A DNA stretch of 64,000 nt, taken from contig NZ_JBGCCU010000013.1 in assembly GCF_041261445.1 (NCBI RefSeq), positions 1 to 64,000 on the forward strand, given 5' to 3'. Of this stretch, positions 55,793-64,000 are shown in pieces (positions within the stretch are counted from its first letter, which is position 1; each line of letters opens with the position of its first letter). A program made the translations under genes and the position numbers. Source of the stretch: Catenulispora sp. EB89 (GTDB lineage: Bacteria > Actinomycetota > Actinomycetes > Streptomycetales > Catenulisporaceae). The notes beneath the pieces are model-generated. The model was not told the origin of the DNA. It was given only the letters and a program-made list of their open reading frames with translations, and ran no database searches.

Positions 55793-56284
55793 TTGGCGAA
55801 AACATGGCGTCCCGCCCACGAAGAGCTGGCCAGGGACCTCAACCGGCTGATCGAGGCGCGGGTCCTGGGACCGGTGGACGTGTTGTTCGGGCTCGACAAG
55901 GACCTGCGGCGGCGGGCCTTCGAATCGGTGCTGGGCTGGACCGAGGAACTGCTGGGCCCGGACGACGACGCGGCGCGGATGACCGCCATCCGGCTGATCA
56001 GCACCCTGTTCCCGTCCGACGAGCCGTTCAACCCGCCGACGGACTGGTGGGGCACGCCGTTCGGCCGCGCCGTGCTGCTGCGCGCCGGGCACCCGAGCGC
56101 CGAGGCGGTGTCGTTCACCGTGGCGGCGGCGATGCTGGGGATCTCGAGGCAGGGGGTGCACGACCTCGCGCGGCGCGGGAAGGTGCAGCCGCATCCGGAC
56201 GGCGGGGTGACGGTGGACTCGGTGCAGGCGCGGTTGAAGGAGCGGATGCTGAGCGAGGCCGAGCCGGCGGCTTCTGACGGCTGA
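55793..56284 (+). CDS. HTH protein, possible autoregulator
   Basis: 163 residues from TTG 55793, with GGGAG seven bases before; the in-frame extension upstream runs over the operator-like repeats. The C-terminal 45 residues carry an excisionase/MerR-like helix-turn-helix (FTVAAAMLGISRQGVHDLARRGKVQPHPDGG with splits). The N-terminal 110 residues are helical with conserved-looking LIEARVLGPVDVLFGLD and PPTDWWGTPFGRAVL. No family recognised. It may be the antitoxin-like or regulatory partner of the ESX-like pair. Confidence 0.6.
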   Translation: MAKTWRPAHEELARDLNRLIEARVLGPVDVLFGLDKDLRRRAFESVLGWTEELLGPDDDAARMTAIRLISTLFPSDEPFNPPTDWWGTPFGRAVLLRAGHPSAEAVSFTVAAAMLGISRQGVHDLARRGKVQPHPDGGVTVDSVQARLKERMLSEAEPAASDG

Positions 56285-56300
56285 CGGCTGACGGCTGAGC
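56266..56300 (+). repeat. CTGACGG short tandem repeat
   Basis: Three copies of CTGACGG at the end of the HTH gene and just past its stop. The rest of the 127-base gap to the next gene shows nothing else. Confidence 0.6.
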
Positions 56301-56411
56301 GGGCCGTGGCCGCCGCCGATCTCGAGCTCGCGCTGAGGACGTGGCCGCGTTGGACACCATCAGCACTCTGACTGACGAGGAGACCGGCCAGCAGACTGAC
56401 CAGCAGACCGA

Positions 56412-57425
56412 CTAGGACCGCCGCAGCACCACCTGGCAGGGGTTGCCGGGATCGTCCGAGGCGCACAGAACAAGGTCCGGGCCGGCCTTGTAGACGTCGA
56501 ACCAGACCGAGTGGGACAGGTCGCCGTCGATCTGGAGCCGCACGCCGGAGTGGCCGCCCGGGCTCTCGGAGTCCCACATGCCCGCGGAGGCCGGTACGCC
56601 GTCGCCGGCGCCGAGGCCGCCGCCGGAGAGGGCGCCGGCGGTGTACGTGCCGTCGCCGTGGAGCGCCACGGACATCCCGGAGCGTGAATGCCAGGTGCCG
56701 ATCAGGGCGCTGTCCGAGGCGACGGAGGCCGGTTCGGCCGCGGACGACGGCGCCGCGAACCGCCACACCGGGCCGCCGACCGCCACCAGGACGGCGAGCA
56801 CGGCCAGCGCGAGCCGGCGCGAGGCGGCCAGGTCCCGGCGGCGCCAGGCCACCGCGATCGCCGACGCGGCCATCCCCGCCGGCCAGAAGAAGGCGGTCAC
56901 GAGGCACGCGAAGCACCACACCAGGAGCCGGGGGTGCCAGCGCGACACCAGCCCGAACAGGCCCACGCCGATCGCCCACACCGCGCCGACCAGATAGAAC
57001 GCGGTCCAGGGGCGGCCGTCGGGCAGGCGCGGCATGTCAGGGTTCACCTGCGCGCTGTCGAAGAACACGCGGTAGACGTAGTACACCGCCAGCCCGGCCC
57101 AGAACAGCACCCCGAGACCCACCAACGCGCCGACACACACCAGCGCGCCACGCCGCAGGCCGGGACCGAGCGCGACGCCGGAGACGACCCCGGCCTCGCT
57201 CTGCATGCCGAAGAAGGATTCGTCGCCGGCCGAACCGTAATCGCCGGCCGGGTCGCCGGCATACGCGGAGTCGCCGGCCGAACCGCTGCCATACGCACCG
57301 TCGCCGGCCTCCCCGGCCTCCGCGAAGACCCCGTCGGCCATCGGGTCGGCCATCGAGTCGGCGGTCGAGTCGGCTATCGAATCATCGGCGTGCGAGCCGG
57401 CATCGGTGGAGAACACCCGCCCCAC
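56412..57425 (-). CDS. Multi-helix membrane protein with C-terminal exported domain
   Basis: About 337 residues if started at GTG 57425; upstream frames run into a terminator stem and the dppF gene. An acidic Asp/Ser/Ala/Gly repeat region (about 10-75) precedes four hydrophobic segments (about 90-230). The C-terminal 100 residues begin LIGTWHSRSGMSVALHGDGTYTAG, which resembles small beta-rich lipocalin-like (YjcG/DUF5640-type) domains. Function unknown. The start is uncertain since no ribosome site is seen. Confidence 0.6.
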   Translation of the reverse strand: MGRVFSTDAGSHADDSIADSTADSMADPMADGVFAEAGEAGDGAYGSGSAGDSAYAGDPAGDYGSAGDESFFGMQSEAGVVSGVALGPGLRRGALVCVGALVGLGVLFWAGLAVYYVYRVFFDSAQVNPDMPRLPDGRPWTAFYLVGAVWAIGVGLFGLVSRWHPRLLVWCFACLVTAFFWPAGMAASAIAVAWRRRDLAASRRLALAVLAVLVAVGGPVWRFAAPSSAAEPASVASDSALIGTWHSRSGMSVALHGDGTYTAGALSGGGLGAGDGVPASAGMWDSESPGGHSGVRLQIDGDLSHSVWFDVYKAGPDLVLCASDDPGNPCQVVLRRS

Positions 57426-57435
57426 AATGCCGAAA

Positions 57436-57465
57436 GCCCGGCGGGAGCGGAAGCTCCCACCGGGC
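57436..57465 (-). terminator. Terminator of the dpp operon
   Basis: Stem GCCCGG-GGGAGC/GCTCCC-CCGGGC with a 4-base loop (one bulge on each side), 19 bases past the dppF-type stop. Confidence 0.8.
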
Positions 57466-57484
57466 CCGGGCCGGACGACCGTTG

Positions 57485-58537
57485 TTACACGTTCTCCGGG
57501 AAGTGGCACGCCACCTGGTGCGCGACGCCGGCCTCGGAGACCGAGCCGATCTGCAGCAGCGGCGGCTCGTCCGACTTGCACACGTCCTGCGCCTTCCAGC
57601 AGCGGGTGCTGAAGCGGCAGCCCTTCGGCGGGTTGATCGGCGAGGGGACGTCGCCGGTCAGCCGGATCCGGTCGACCTGTCCCTCGGCGGTCCCGGCCTT
57701 GCGGTCCGGGTCCGGGATCGGGACGGCGGACATCAGCGCCGTGGTGTAGGGGTGGTGCGGACGGACGTAGATGTCGGCCTGGTCGGCGATCTCGACGATC
57801 TTGCCCAGGTACATCACGGCCACGCGGTCGGAGATGTGGCGGACCACCGACAGGTCGTGGGCGATGAACACGTACGCCAGGTTCAGCTCCGCCTGCAGGT
57901 CCTCCAGCAGGTTCACCACCTGCGCCTGGATCGACACGTCCAGGGCCGAGACCGGCTCGTCGGCGACGATCAGCTTCGGCCGCAGGGCCAGGGCGCGGGC
58001 GATGCCGATGCGTTGGCGCTGGCCGCCGGAGAACTCATGCGGGTAGCGGTTGTAGTGCTCCGGCGACAGGCCGACCAGCTCCAGCAGGTCCTGCACGGCG
58101 CGCTTGATCCCGTTGGGCGTCTCGATGCCCTGGATGTGGAACGGCGCGCCGACGATGGTGCCGACCGTGTGCCGCGGGTTCAGCGAGGACTGCGGGTCCT
58201 GGAACACCATCTGGATGTCCCGGCGCAGCGGCCGCATCTGCCCGCTGGACAGGTGCGAGATCTCGCGGCCCTCGAACTTGATCGAGCCCGAGGTCGGCTC
58301 CAGCAGCCGGGCCAGCAGCCGGCCGGTGGTGGTCTTGCCGCAGCCGGACTCGCCGACCAGACCCAGCGTCTCGCCGGGCCGGACCGAGAAGTCGATGCCG
58401 TCGACCGCCTGCACCGCGCCGACCTGGCGCTGCAACGCGCCGCGCTTGATCGGGAAGTGCTTCTTCAAGCCCGAGACGCTCAGCAGCGCCTCGGGGTCTG
58501 CCACAGCCGGGTTCTCGGGAGTGGTTTCGGTGCTCAC
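57485..58537 (-). CDS. Peptide ABC transporter ATP-binding protein (DppF/OppF type)
   Basis: 350 residues from GTG 58537, which overlaps the DppD-type stop (GTGA). Walker A GESGCGKT, signature [15 protein letters not shown], Walker B LIVADEP, and the oligopeptide-transporter C-terminal tail with a Cys set ([15 protein letters not shown]) that may bind an Fe-S cluster. Forms the ATPase pair with the next gene upstream. Confidence 0.93.
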   Translation of the reverse strand: MSTETTPENPAVADPEALLSVSGLKKHFPIKRGALQRQVGAVQAVDGIDFSVRPGETLGLVGESGCGKTTTGRLLARLLEPTSGSIKFEGREISHLSSGQMRPLRRDIQMVFQDPQSSLNPRHTVGTIVGAPFHIQGIETPNGIKRAVQDLLELVGLSPEHYNRYPHEFSGGQRQRIGIARALALRPKLIVADEPVSALDVSIQAQVVNLLEDLQAELNLAYVFIAHDLSVVRHISDRVAVMYLGKIVEIADQADIYVRPHHPYTTALMSAVPIPDPDRKAGTAEGQVDRIRLTGDVPSPINPPKGCRFSTRCWKAQDVCKSDEPPLLQIGSVSEAGVAHQVACHFPENV

Positions 58538-59613
58538 AGGGTCTCCCGAATCTGCTCGGTGAAAATCTCCCGCCGCCGAGCCGGGTCCATGTGACAACGC
58601 ACAAGGTGCCCAGGGCTGGTCTCAGCCAGCAGCGGGATCTCCGTGTCGCTACGCCCCCCGGTCTCGCCCGTGTACGGGCAACGCGGATGGAAGGCACAGC
58701 CGGACGGCACGTTGATCAACGACGGCGGGTTGCCCTGGATCGGCGTCAACCGATCCGCACGAGCCCGGTCCAACCGCGGCATCGAACCCAACAGCCCCCA
58801 GGTGTACGGATGCTCCGGTGCCTTGAACAAATCGTGCGCCGGACCGTACTCCACAGCCTTACCGCCGTACATCACCATGATGTCGTCAGCCAACTCCGCC
58901 ACCACACCCAAGTCGTGGGTGATGATGATCAGGGCACTGTTGAACTCACGCTGCAGATCCCGCATCAGATCCAGGATCTGAGCCTGCACCGTCACATCCA
59001 ACGCCGTCGTCGGCTCGTCCGCGATCAGCAGCGACGGGTTGCACACCAACGCCATCGCGATCATCGCGCGCTGCCGCATACCGCCGGAGAACTGGTGCGG
59101 ATAGTCGTCCACCCGCGTGTTCGGCTGCGGGATCCCGACCAGCTCCAGCATCTCGATCGCCCGCTTGCGCGCGACCTGCTTGGACACGTGGTTGTGCACC
59201 CGGTACGCCTCGATGATCTGCGCACCCACAGTGAAGAACGGATGCATCGAGGACAGCGGATCCTGGAAGATCATCGCCATCTTCTCGCCGCGCAGCCGAC
59301 GGATGTCGGCATCGCTGGCGGTCACCAGCTCCTGGCCGTCCAGCCAGATCTCACCGGTGATCCGCGCGGCGTTCTTCTTCTTCTGCGCCGAACGGTGCAG
59401 GCCGAGCAGCGCCAGCGAGGTCACCGACTTGCCCGAACCGGACTCGCCGACGATCCCCAGAGTCCGGCCCCGCTCCAGCCCGAAGGACAGGCCGTCGACG
59501 GACTTCACGACGCCGTCATCGGTCGGGAAGTGCACGCGCAGGTCACGGACTTCCAGGAACTTCGACGGCGCCGGGCTCTCCAAGAGCGGCGTCGTCTCCT
59601 CAGTGGTGGACAC
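58534..59613 (-). CDS. Peptide ABC transporter ATP-binding protein (DppD/OppD type)
   Basis: 359 residues from GTG 59613. Walker A GESGSGKS, signature [15 protein letters not shown], Walker B LIADEP, H-loop ITHDLG, and the C-terminal cysteine-bearing [13 protein letters not shown] (two cysteines here). Paired with the DppF-type protein. Supplies energy for dipeptide or oligopeptide import. Confidence 0.93.
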   Translation of the reverse strand: MSTTEETTPLLESPAPSKFLEVRDLRVHFPTDDGVVKSVDGLSFGLERGRTLGIVGESGSGKSVTSLALLGLHRSAQKKKNAARITGEIWLDGQELVTASDADIRRLRGEKMAMIFQDPLSSMHPFFTVGAQIIEAYRVHNHVSKQVARKRAIEMLELVGIPQPNTRVDDYPHQFSGGMRQRAMIAMALVCNPSLLIADEPTTALDVTVQAQILDLMRDLQREFNSALIIITHDLGVVAELADDIMVMYGGKAVEYGPAHDLFKAPEHPYTWGLLGSMPRLDRARADRLTPIQGNPPSLINVPSGCAFHPRCPYTGETGGRSDTEIPLLAETSPGHLVRCHMDPARRREIFTEQIRETL

Positions 59614-59648
59614 GGCTCACACCGTCCTTTCGGTCTCGATAAAGGTGC

Positions 59649-60650
59649 TCACGAGAGCCTCACCCGCGGGTCGATGACGGCGTAGAGCATGTCGACGACG
59701 ACGTTCGCCGTGACGATGAAGAAGGCCGCGAGGATCGTCACGCCCATGATGATCGGGAGGTCGTGCTGGCTGATGGCGTCGTAGCCGAGCTTGCCCAGCC
59801 CCGGGAGGCCGAACACGGACTCGGTGAGGATCGCGCCGCCCATCAGGGCGCCGACGTCCATCCCGAACAGGGTGATGATCAGGGTGCCCACCGGGCGCAT
59901 CGCGTGCCTGTTGATGACCGTGCGCTCGGGCAGGCCCTTGGCCCGCGCCGTGCGGATGTAGTCCTCGTTGAGCACGTCGAGCATCGAGGCCCGGGTGAAC
60001 CGCGCGTAGCTGGCGGCGTACAGGGTCGCCAGGGAGATCCAGGGCAGGATCAGGTTCTTCGCCCACAGCACCGGATCGTGGGTGAAGCCGACGTAGTTGA
60101 TGTCCGGCAGCCAGTGCCAGTTGTAGACCACGAACAGACGCAGCACCGCGGCGGTGAAGTACACCGGCAGCGAGATGGCGGCCAGCGCGAACAGCATCGA
60201 GGTGCGGTCGGCCCACGAGCGGGGACGCAGCGCCGAGATGCGGCCGACGGTCACACCGGTGACCAGCCAGATGATCGGGGCGCCGATGGCCAGGGACAGG
60301 GTGACCGGGAACCGGTCGGCGATCAGGTGCCCGACCGACAGGTCGTTCTTGAACGAGTAGCCCAGGCACGGCCAGGTGCAGGTCGTCTTGTCGGGACCGT
60401 TGTCGAAGTGGCGAGCGTGGAAGAAGCCGCCGAGATAGTCCCAGTACTGCTGCAGCAGCGGGTGGTTCAGCCCAAGCTTGATGCGGATCCCTTCCAGCGC
60501 TTCGGGGCTGGTCAGCCGGCCGGCGAACAGCGCCGCGGGGTCGGAGCCGGTCAACTTGGGAACCAGGAAGAACAGGCCGAACGTGATGAGGCTGACGGCG
60601 AGCAGCACAGTCACCGCTTGGATGATGCGGCGGATCAGAAATGCGATCAC
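59649..60650 (-). CDS. Peptide ABC transporter permease (DppB/OppB type)
   Basis: 333 residues, six membrane helices, with the binding-protein-dependent permease motif EDYIRTARAKGLPERTVINRHA (EAA loop) and the standard start FLIRRIIQAVTVLLAVSLITF. Forms the channel with the DppC-type permease, and follows the binding protein gene after a stem-loop. Confidence 0.94.
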   Translation of the reverse strand: MIAFLIRRIIQAVTVLLAVSLITFGLFFLVPKLTGSDPAALFAGRLTSPEALEGIRIKLGLNHPLLQQYWDYLGGFFHARHFDNGPDKTTCTWPCLGYSFKNDLSVGHLIADRFPVTLSLAIGAPIIWLVTGVTVGRISALRPRSWADRTSMLFALAAISLPVYFTAAVLRLFVVYNWHWLPDINYVGFTHDPVLWAKNLILPWISLATLYAASYARFTRASMLDVLNEDYIRTARAKGLPERTVINRHAMRPVGTLIITLFGMDVGALMGGAILTESVFGLPGLGKLGYDAISQHDLPIIMGVTILAAFFIVTANVVVDMLYAVIDPRVRLS

Positions 60651-60663
60651 GGGAGGCGGCGGC

Positions 60664-60704
60664 GAGGGCCGGCAAGTCGGGGTGCGACCCGCCGGCCCTC
60701 TTTT
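60664..60704 (-). other. Intra-operon stem-loop after the binding-protein gene
   Basis: Stem GAGGGCCGGC/GCCGGCCCTC with a 17-base loop, between the substrate-binding protein stop (60742) and the permease start (60650). Such stems downstream of binding-protein genes stabilise that part of the mRNA and lower expression of what follows. Its T-run is on the plus strand only. Confidence 0.7.
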
Positions 60705-60741
60705 GCCTTCACCTGCTTTCTACCAGGAAGAAGGGGTCTGC

Positions 60742-62574
60742 TTACTTACCGTCGTCCACGCCCATGCTGTCGAAGTCGTACATCCCGAAGGCGTTCGTGA
60801 TGTAGACGTTGGTGACGCGCGGGTTGTGGTAGGTCAGTGCCTTGTCGTACGTGAAGGGCAGGTAGTACGCACCGGCCATCAGCGCCTGGTCGATGGTCTG
60901 GACGTCCTTGGCCTTCTGCGTGGCGTCGGTCGTCGCGGTCATGTCGTCCAGCGCGGCGTTGATCGCCGGGTCGTTGACCTCGGGCCAGTTGCTGTTACCG
61001 CCGGCCTGCAGGATCTTGCGGCCGTCGGAGATGGCCGAGAAGAAGCCGAAGCCGGTCGGGAAGTCGGCGCCCCAGCCGGCGACCATGATGCCCAGGTCCT
61101 TCTTGTGGACGTTGCTCGGGGTGCCGATGACGGTCGAGTAGTAGGTCGACGAGTCGAACTGCTGGATGTCCGCCTGGATCCCGACGCGGGCCAGAGCGGC
61201 CTGCAGCGCCTGCGCGACCTTCGGGCCCTTGCCCTTGTTGGTGGTGGCGATGTTGGTGTGGAAGCCGCTGGGCTTGCCGCACTTCACCAGCTCCGCCTTG
61301 GCCTGGGTCAGGTCACCGGTGTTGTCCGAGCCCGAGGGGTAGTCGTTGAACGACTTGTAGCCCGGCAGGGTCGGGGGCGCCACGGTGGTGGCGATGTCGC
61401 CGCCGCCGATGGGGCCGCCACGCGCGGTCTGCAGGTCGACCTTGTTCGCCGCGTACTCGATGGCCTTGCGGCAGTCGACGTTCGACAGCTCGGGGACGTT
61501 CGGGTCCAGCGCGAACATACGGGTGAAGCCGGTCAGCGGGGAGTCCGAGGACTTCTTCAGGTTCGGGTCGCGCAGGATCTGGGTCTGCGCGGCCGACTGC
61601 ACGCCGGTCGACTCGATCTCGATGTCGCCCTGACCGGACAGCAGGCGCTTGTCCATGTCGTCGCTGTCCAGGCCCTCGGTCAGCACGATCTTGTTGACGA
61701 GCTGGTGGTGGATGGTGTCGGTGCTCGGGTCCCAGTTCGGGTTCGGCACCAGCACGACCGACTTGTTCGGCTCGTAGCTCTGGATCTCGTACGGACCGGT
61801 CGACTGCACGTGGTTGGCGTACTTCGCGCCACCGGTGTTCGGGTCCTGGTCGAACTTCTCCTCGACCGGCGCCGCGGACGGGAGGGTCATGATGTAGTCC
61901 CAGTCCGAGTACGGCGCGGCCAGGTTGAAGACGATCGTCTTGTCGTCCGGCGTCACGACCGACTTCAGACCCAGCTTGTTCGGGTCCGTGTCCTTGTACG
62001 GGCCGGGGTAGTTCTGGCCCTCGTCGAGCATGTCGTGCAGGTACGTCGGGCCGCCGGGCAGGACGTCCTGCGCGAAGTTGCGCTCGATGCCGTACTTGAT
62101 GTCCTTGGACGTGATCGTGGTCCCGTCCTGGAACTTGATGCCGTCCTTGAGGGTGTAGGTGATGGTCTTGCCACCATTGGTCACCACGCCCTTGCCGGTG
62201 GCCAGGTCCGGAACGGCCTTGGTGCCGTCCTCGCCGGGCTTGGCGTCGAAGCCCATCAGGCTGCGGGTGAAGAACCGCTGGAAGTCCCAGGAGTACGCGT
62301 AGTACGTACGCGTCGGGTCCATCGAGTCGAAGTCCGCCGTGGCCAGCAGGTTCAGCGTGCCGCCCTTGGCGGTCGAGGCGTTCACGACGCCCTTGGTCGC
62401 GGCGTTGAACGCGGCCGCGACGTTGCCCTGGTCGCCACCGGCGGTGGTGGGAGCCACCCCGCCGCTGGTCTTCGCGGCTGACGGGCTGCTGCTGGACGAA
62501 CCGCAAGCGGCGACGGCTATCGTCAGCACAACGCTGGTGGCTGCGAAGGCCACCTTGGATCGCCGATTAGACAT
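60742..62574 (-). CDS. Peptide ABC transporter substrate-binding lipoprotein
   Basis: 610 residues from ATG 62574. Lipobox VAACGSS (Cys24), then a Ser/Ala/Thr linker and a family 5 extracellular solute-binding domain (about 75-605): TYTLKDGIKFQDGTTITSKDIKYGIER and STGPYEIQSYEPNKSVVLVPN are typical. It captures peptides outside the cell for the DppBCDF-type channel. Larger than average (usual 530-560). Confidence 0.93.
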   Translation of the reverse strand: MSNRRSKVAFAATSVVLTIAVAACGSSSSSPSAAKTSGGVAPTTAGGDQGNVAAAFNAATKGVVNASTAKGGTLNLLATADFDSMDPTRTYYAYSWDFQRFFTRSLMGFDAKPGEDGTKAVPDLATGKGVVTNGGKTITYTLKDGIKFQDGTTITSKDIKYGIERNFAQDVLPGGPTYLHDMLDEGQNYPGPYKDTDPNKLGLKSVVTPDDKTIVFNLAAPYSDWDYIMTLPSAAPVEEKFDQDPNTGGAKYANHVQSTGPYEIQSYEPNKSVVLVPNPNWDPSTDTIHHQLVNKIVLTEGLDSDDMDKRLLSGQGDIEIESTGVQSAAQTQILRDPNLKKSSDSPLTGFTRMFALDPNVPELSNVDCRKAIEYAANKVDLQTARGGPIGGGDIATTVAPPTLPGYKSFNDYPSGSDNTGDLTQAKAELVKCGKPSGFHTNIATTNKGKGPKVAQALQAALARVGIQADIQQFDSSTYYSTVIGTPSNVHKKDLGIMVAGWGADFPTGFGFFSAISDGRKILQAGGNSNWPEVNDPAINAALDDMTATTDATQKAKDVQTIDQALMAGAYYLPFTYDKALTYHNPRVTNVYITNAFGMYDFDSMGVDDGK

Positions 62575-62636
62575 CGGTTGCTGATCCCCTTTCGTGGATG
62601 AATTGCTTTGCGTTGCTGGGTCGTGCTTGATGTCGC

Positions 62637-63647
62637 TCAGCGGCCGGCCTTGGGGTCGAACGCGTCGCGGACGCCGTCGCCGAACAGGTTGAAGGCCAGG
62701 ACGGTGACGAAGATCGCGATACCTGGGATGAACAGGTATGCCGGGTCGTATTCGTAGTAGTTCAGCGCGTCGTTGAGCATGCCGCCCCACGAGGCGTGCG
62801 GCAGCGGGATACCGACGCCGAGGAAGGAGAACGCCGCCTCGGCCAGGATGTTGGCCGGGATCTGCAGCGAGGTGAAGACCAGGATCGGGGCGATCAGGTT
62901 CGGCATGATCTCTTTGAAGACGATCCGCAGCTCACCGGCGCCCAGGCTCCGGGAGGCGTCCACGAACTCCTTCTCGCGCAGCGTGAGCACCTGGCCGCGG
63001 ACGATGCGGCCGAAGTAGGCCCAGCCGAATCCGCCGATGATCAGGATCAGCAGCACGACGTGCAGCCACAGGTTGTTCAGGCCGAAGGCCGTGGTGGGCA
63101 TGCCGGAGACCAGCGCGATGCCGAACAGCACGACCGGGAAGGCCAGGAACACGGCCATCAGCCAGTTCACCACGCTGTCCACCCAGCCGCCGAAGTAGCC
63201 GGCCAGCAGGCCCGCGACCAGGCCCAGGATCACCGTCAGGATGGTGGAGGCGAAGGAGATCAGCAGCGACCACTTGGCGCCCTCGACGATGCGGGCGGCG
63301 AGGTCCCGGCCGAAGGTCGGGTCCACGCCGAGCCAGTGCTGGGCGCTGATGCCGCCGGCGGTGCCGGTGGGGAGCGTGGTGTCGCCGTCGATGAGGGCGG
63401 AGTGGGGCAGTTGGGGCCCGCCGCCCAGATGCGGGTAGATGAGAGCCGAGAACAGGCCCAGCAGGCACATCAGCACGACGACGCACCCGGCCGACATGGC
63501 GACCTTGTCCCGCTTCAACCGAGTCCAGGCGATCTTGGTGAGCGAACGGCCCTCGATCGCCTTCGCCGCCGGAGTTCCGGGTTCCGGCGTGCTCGGTTCG
63601 CCGAAGTCGTCGTGCAGGGTGGAGGCGTCCCCTGGCAGCGTTGTCAT
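62637..63647 (-). CDS. Peptide ABC transporter permease (DppC/OppC type)
   Basis: 336 residues from ATG 63647, with GAGGA five bases before. A cytoplasmic N-terminus (about 1-45), one helix, an exported loop, then five helices with the permease EAA loop KEFVDASRSLGAGELRIVFKEIMPN. First gene of the five-gene operon (C, binding protein, B, D, F order). Confidence 0.93.
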   Translation of the reverse strand: MTTLPGDASTLHDDFGEPSTPEPGTPAAKAIEGRSLTKIAWTRLKRDKVAMSAGCVVVLMCLLGLFSALIYPHLGGGPQLPHSALIDGDTTLPTGTAGGISAQHWLGVDPTFGRDLAARIVEGAKWSLLISFASTILTVILGLVAGLLAGYFGGWVDSVVNWLMAVFLAFPVVLFGIALVSGMPTTAFGLNNLWLHVVLLILIIGGFGWAYFGRIVRGQVLTLREKEFVDASRSLGAGELRIVFKEIMPNLIAPILVFTSLQIPANILAEAAFSFLGVGIPLPHASWGGMLNDALNYYEYDPAYLFIPGIAIFVTVLAFNLFGDGVRDAFDPKAGR

Positions 63648-64000
63648 GTGAATCCTCGGTGGTCGTCTGACTCGGAAGGCCTTGTGAGCGCACCGGAGAG
63701 TCAGGCAGGGCGGAGTCGTGATCGCGTCACGCCCGGCGGCCGCGCTAACGTCACGCCGGTGGTATTGCACATTGCACTGTCGGGCCGGGGCCCTCCACAG
63801 GAGAGTGGCGCCTCGGCCCCCGGCTTGGCTAGGGGGTTGAGGCAGCCTTGTCCGAACTGTGATCAATCCTGGATCGGCCGGTCACCGAGCCATTTCGGGG
63901 TATCAGAGGGCGCCATCGCCACCTTAGGAGTGGGTGGTAACCGCTCCTTGGGTTAACGGGGTGTTACCCGCGACAGACCGCATCCTTAGGCGTTTGCCCC
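63648..64000. other. Gene-free upstream region of the dpp operon
   Basis: 353 bases to the window edge. Holds a minus-strand direct repeat GTGCAAT-GTGCAAT at about 63764-63778 and no sequence I would call coding. The promoter of the operon must lie here or beyond, but no clear -10/-35 pair was found. Confidence 0.5.

Noticed and set aside
60478-62481. 667-residue plus-strand frame opposite the binding-protein gene
   Set aside because: Shadow of the peptide-binding lipoprotein.

Overview
The window is high-GC, gene-dense DNA from an actinomycete. The GC bias, GTG/TTG starts, leaderless promoters, a Ser/Thr kinase, an ESX-like pair and many secreted ricin-lectin or lipoprotein products all fit. 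The conserved block gltX / tRNA-Gln / tRNA-Glu / gatC-gatA-gatB / ligA / MetE-like / mnmA / cysteine desulfurase / etfAB resembles gene order in Streptomyces- or Catenulispora-type genomes. The genus is an inference; no rRNA is present. Nearly all long antisense reading frames are high-GC shadows.

Layout. 0-5 kb: LysR regulator divergent from a YeiH-type exporter, then a fumarylacetoacetase-family gene overlapping gltX, then tRNA-Gln. 5-10.5 kb: a membrane coiled-coil protein, two identical tRNA-Glu genes flanking a DUF1266 gene, then two diverged tandem paralogues with two membrane helices and a PLD-like domain. 10.5-15.3 kb: a LacI regulator divergent from two secreted ricin-lectin enzymes, with a perfect palindrome between. 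15.3-19.3 kb: SDR, secreted cyclophilin, a PTH2-type protein and a zinc alcohol dehydrogenase. 19.6-23.6 kb: four coupled, mutually related membrane-anchored proteins of unknown function. 23.7-29.2 kb: gatC-gatA and gatB, interrupted by an ATPase/TOPRIM-like pair that looks like a defence module and is translationally coupled into the operon. 29.3-35.7 kb: PhzF-like isomerase, a small ORF, a STAND NTPase with an alpha/beta-hydrolase domain, and a membrane GGDEF-EAL protein.

35.9-41.7 kb: ligA, MetE-like protein, hypothetical protein, FMN reductase overlapping a YczE-like membrane protein, and a divergent MarR regulator with paired operators. 41.9-48 kb: penicillin-binding lipoprotein, mnmA, ferredoxin-reductase-like flavoprotein, small secreted protein, cysteine desulfurase. 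48-54.1 kb: SGNH hydrolase plus MBOAT acyltransferase, Ser/Thr kinase, etfA-etfB. 54.4-57.4 kb: ESX-like pair, an HTH protein behind repeated operator-like half sites, and a membrane protein. 57.5-63.6 kb: a complete Dpp/Opp-type peptide ABC transporter operon on the minus strand.

Functional links. GltX, tRNA-Gln, both tRNA-Glu genes and GatCAB are the parts of the indirect Gln-tRNA pathway (Glu-tRNA-Gln made by GltX, then amidated by GatCAB); no glnS is seen here. MnmA and the cysteine desulfurase are partners in tRNA 2-thiouridine formation. The most unusual items are the ATPase/TOPRIM-like pair inside gatCAB, the STAND hydrolase, the tandem PLD-like membrane paralogues and the four-gene paralogue operon.
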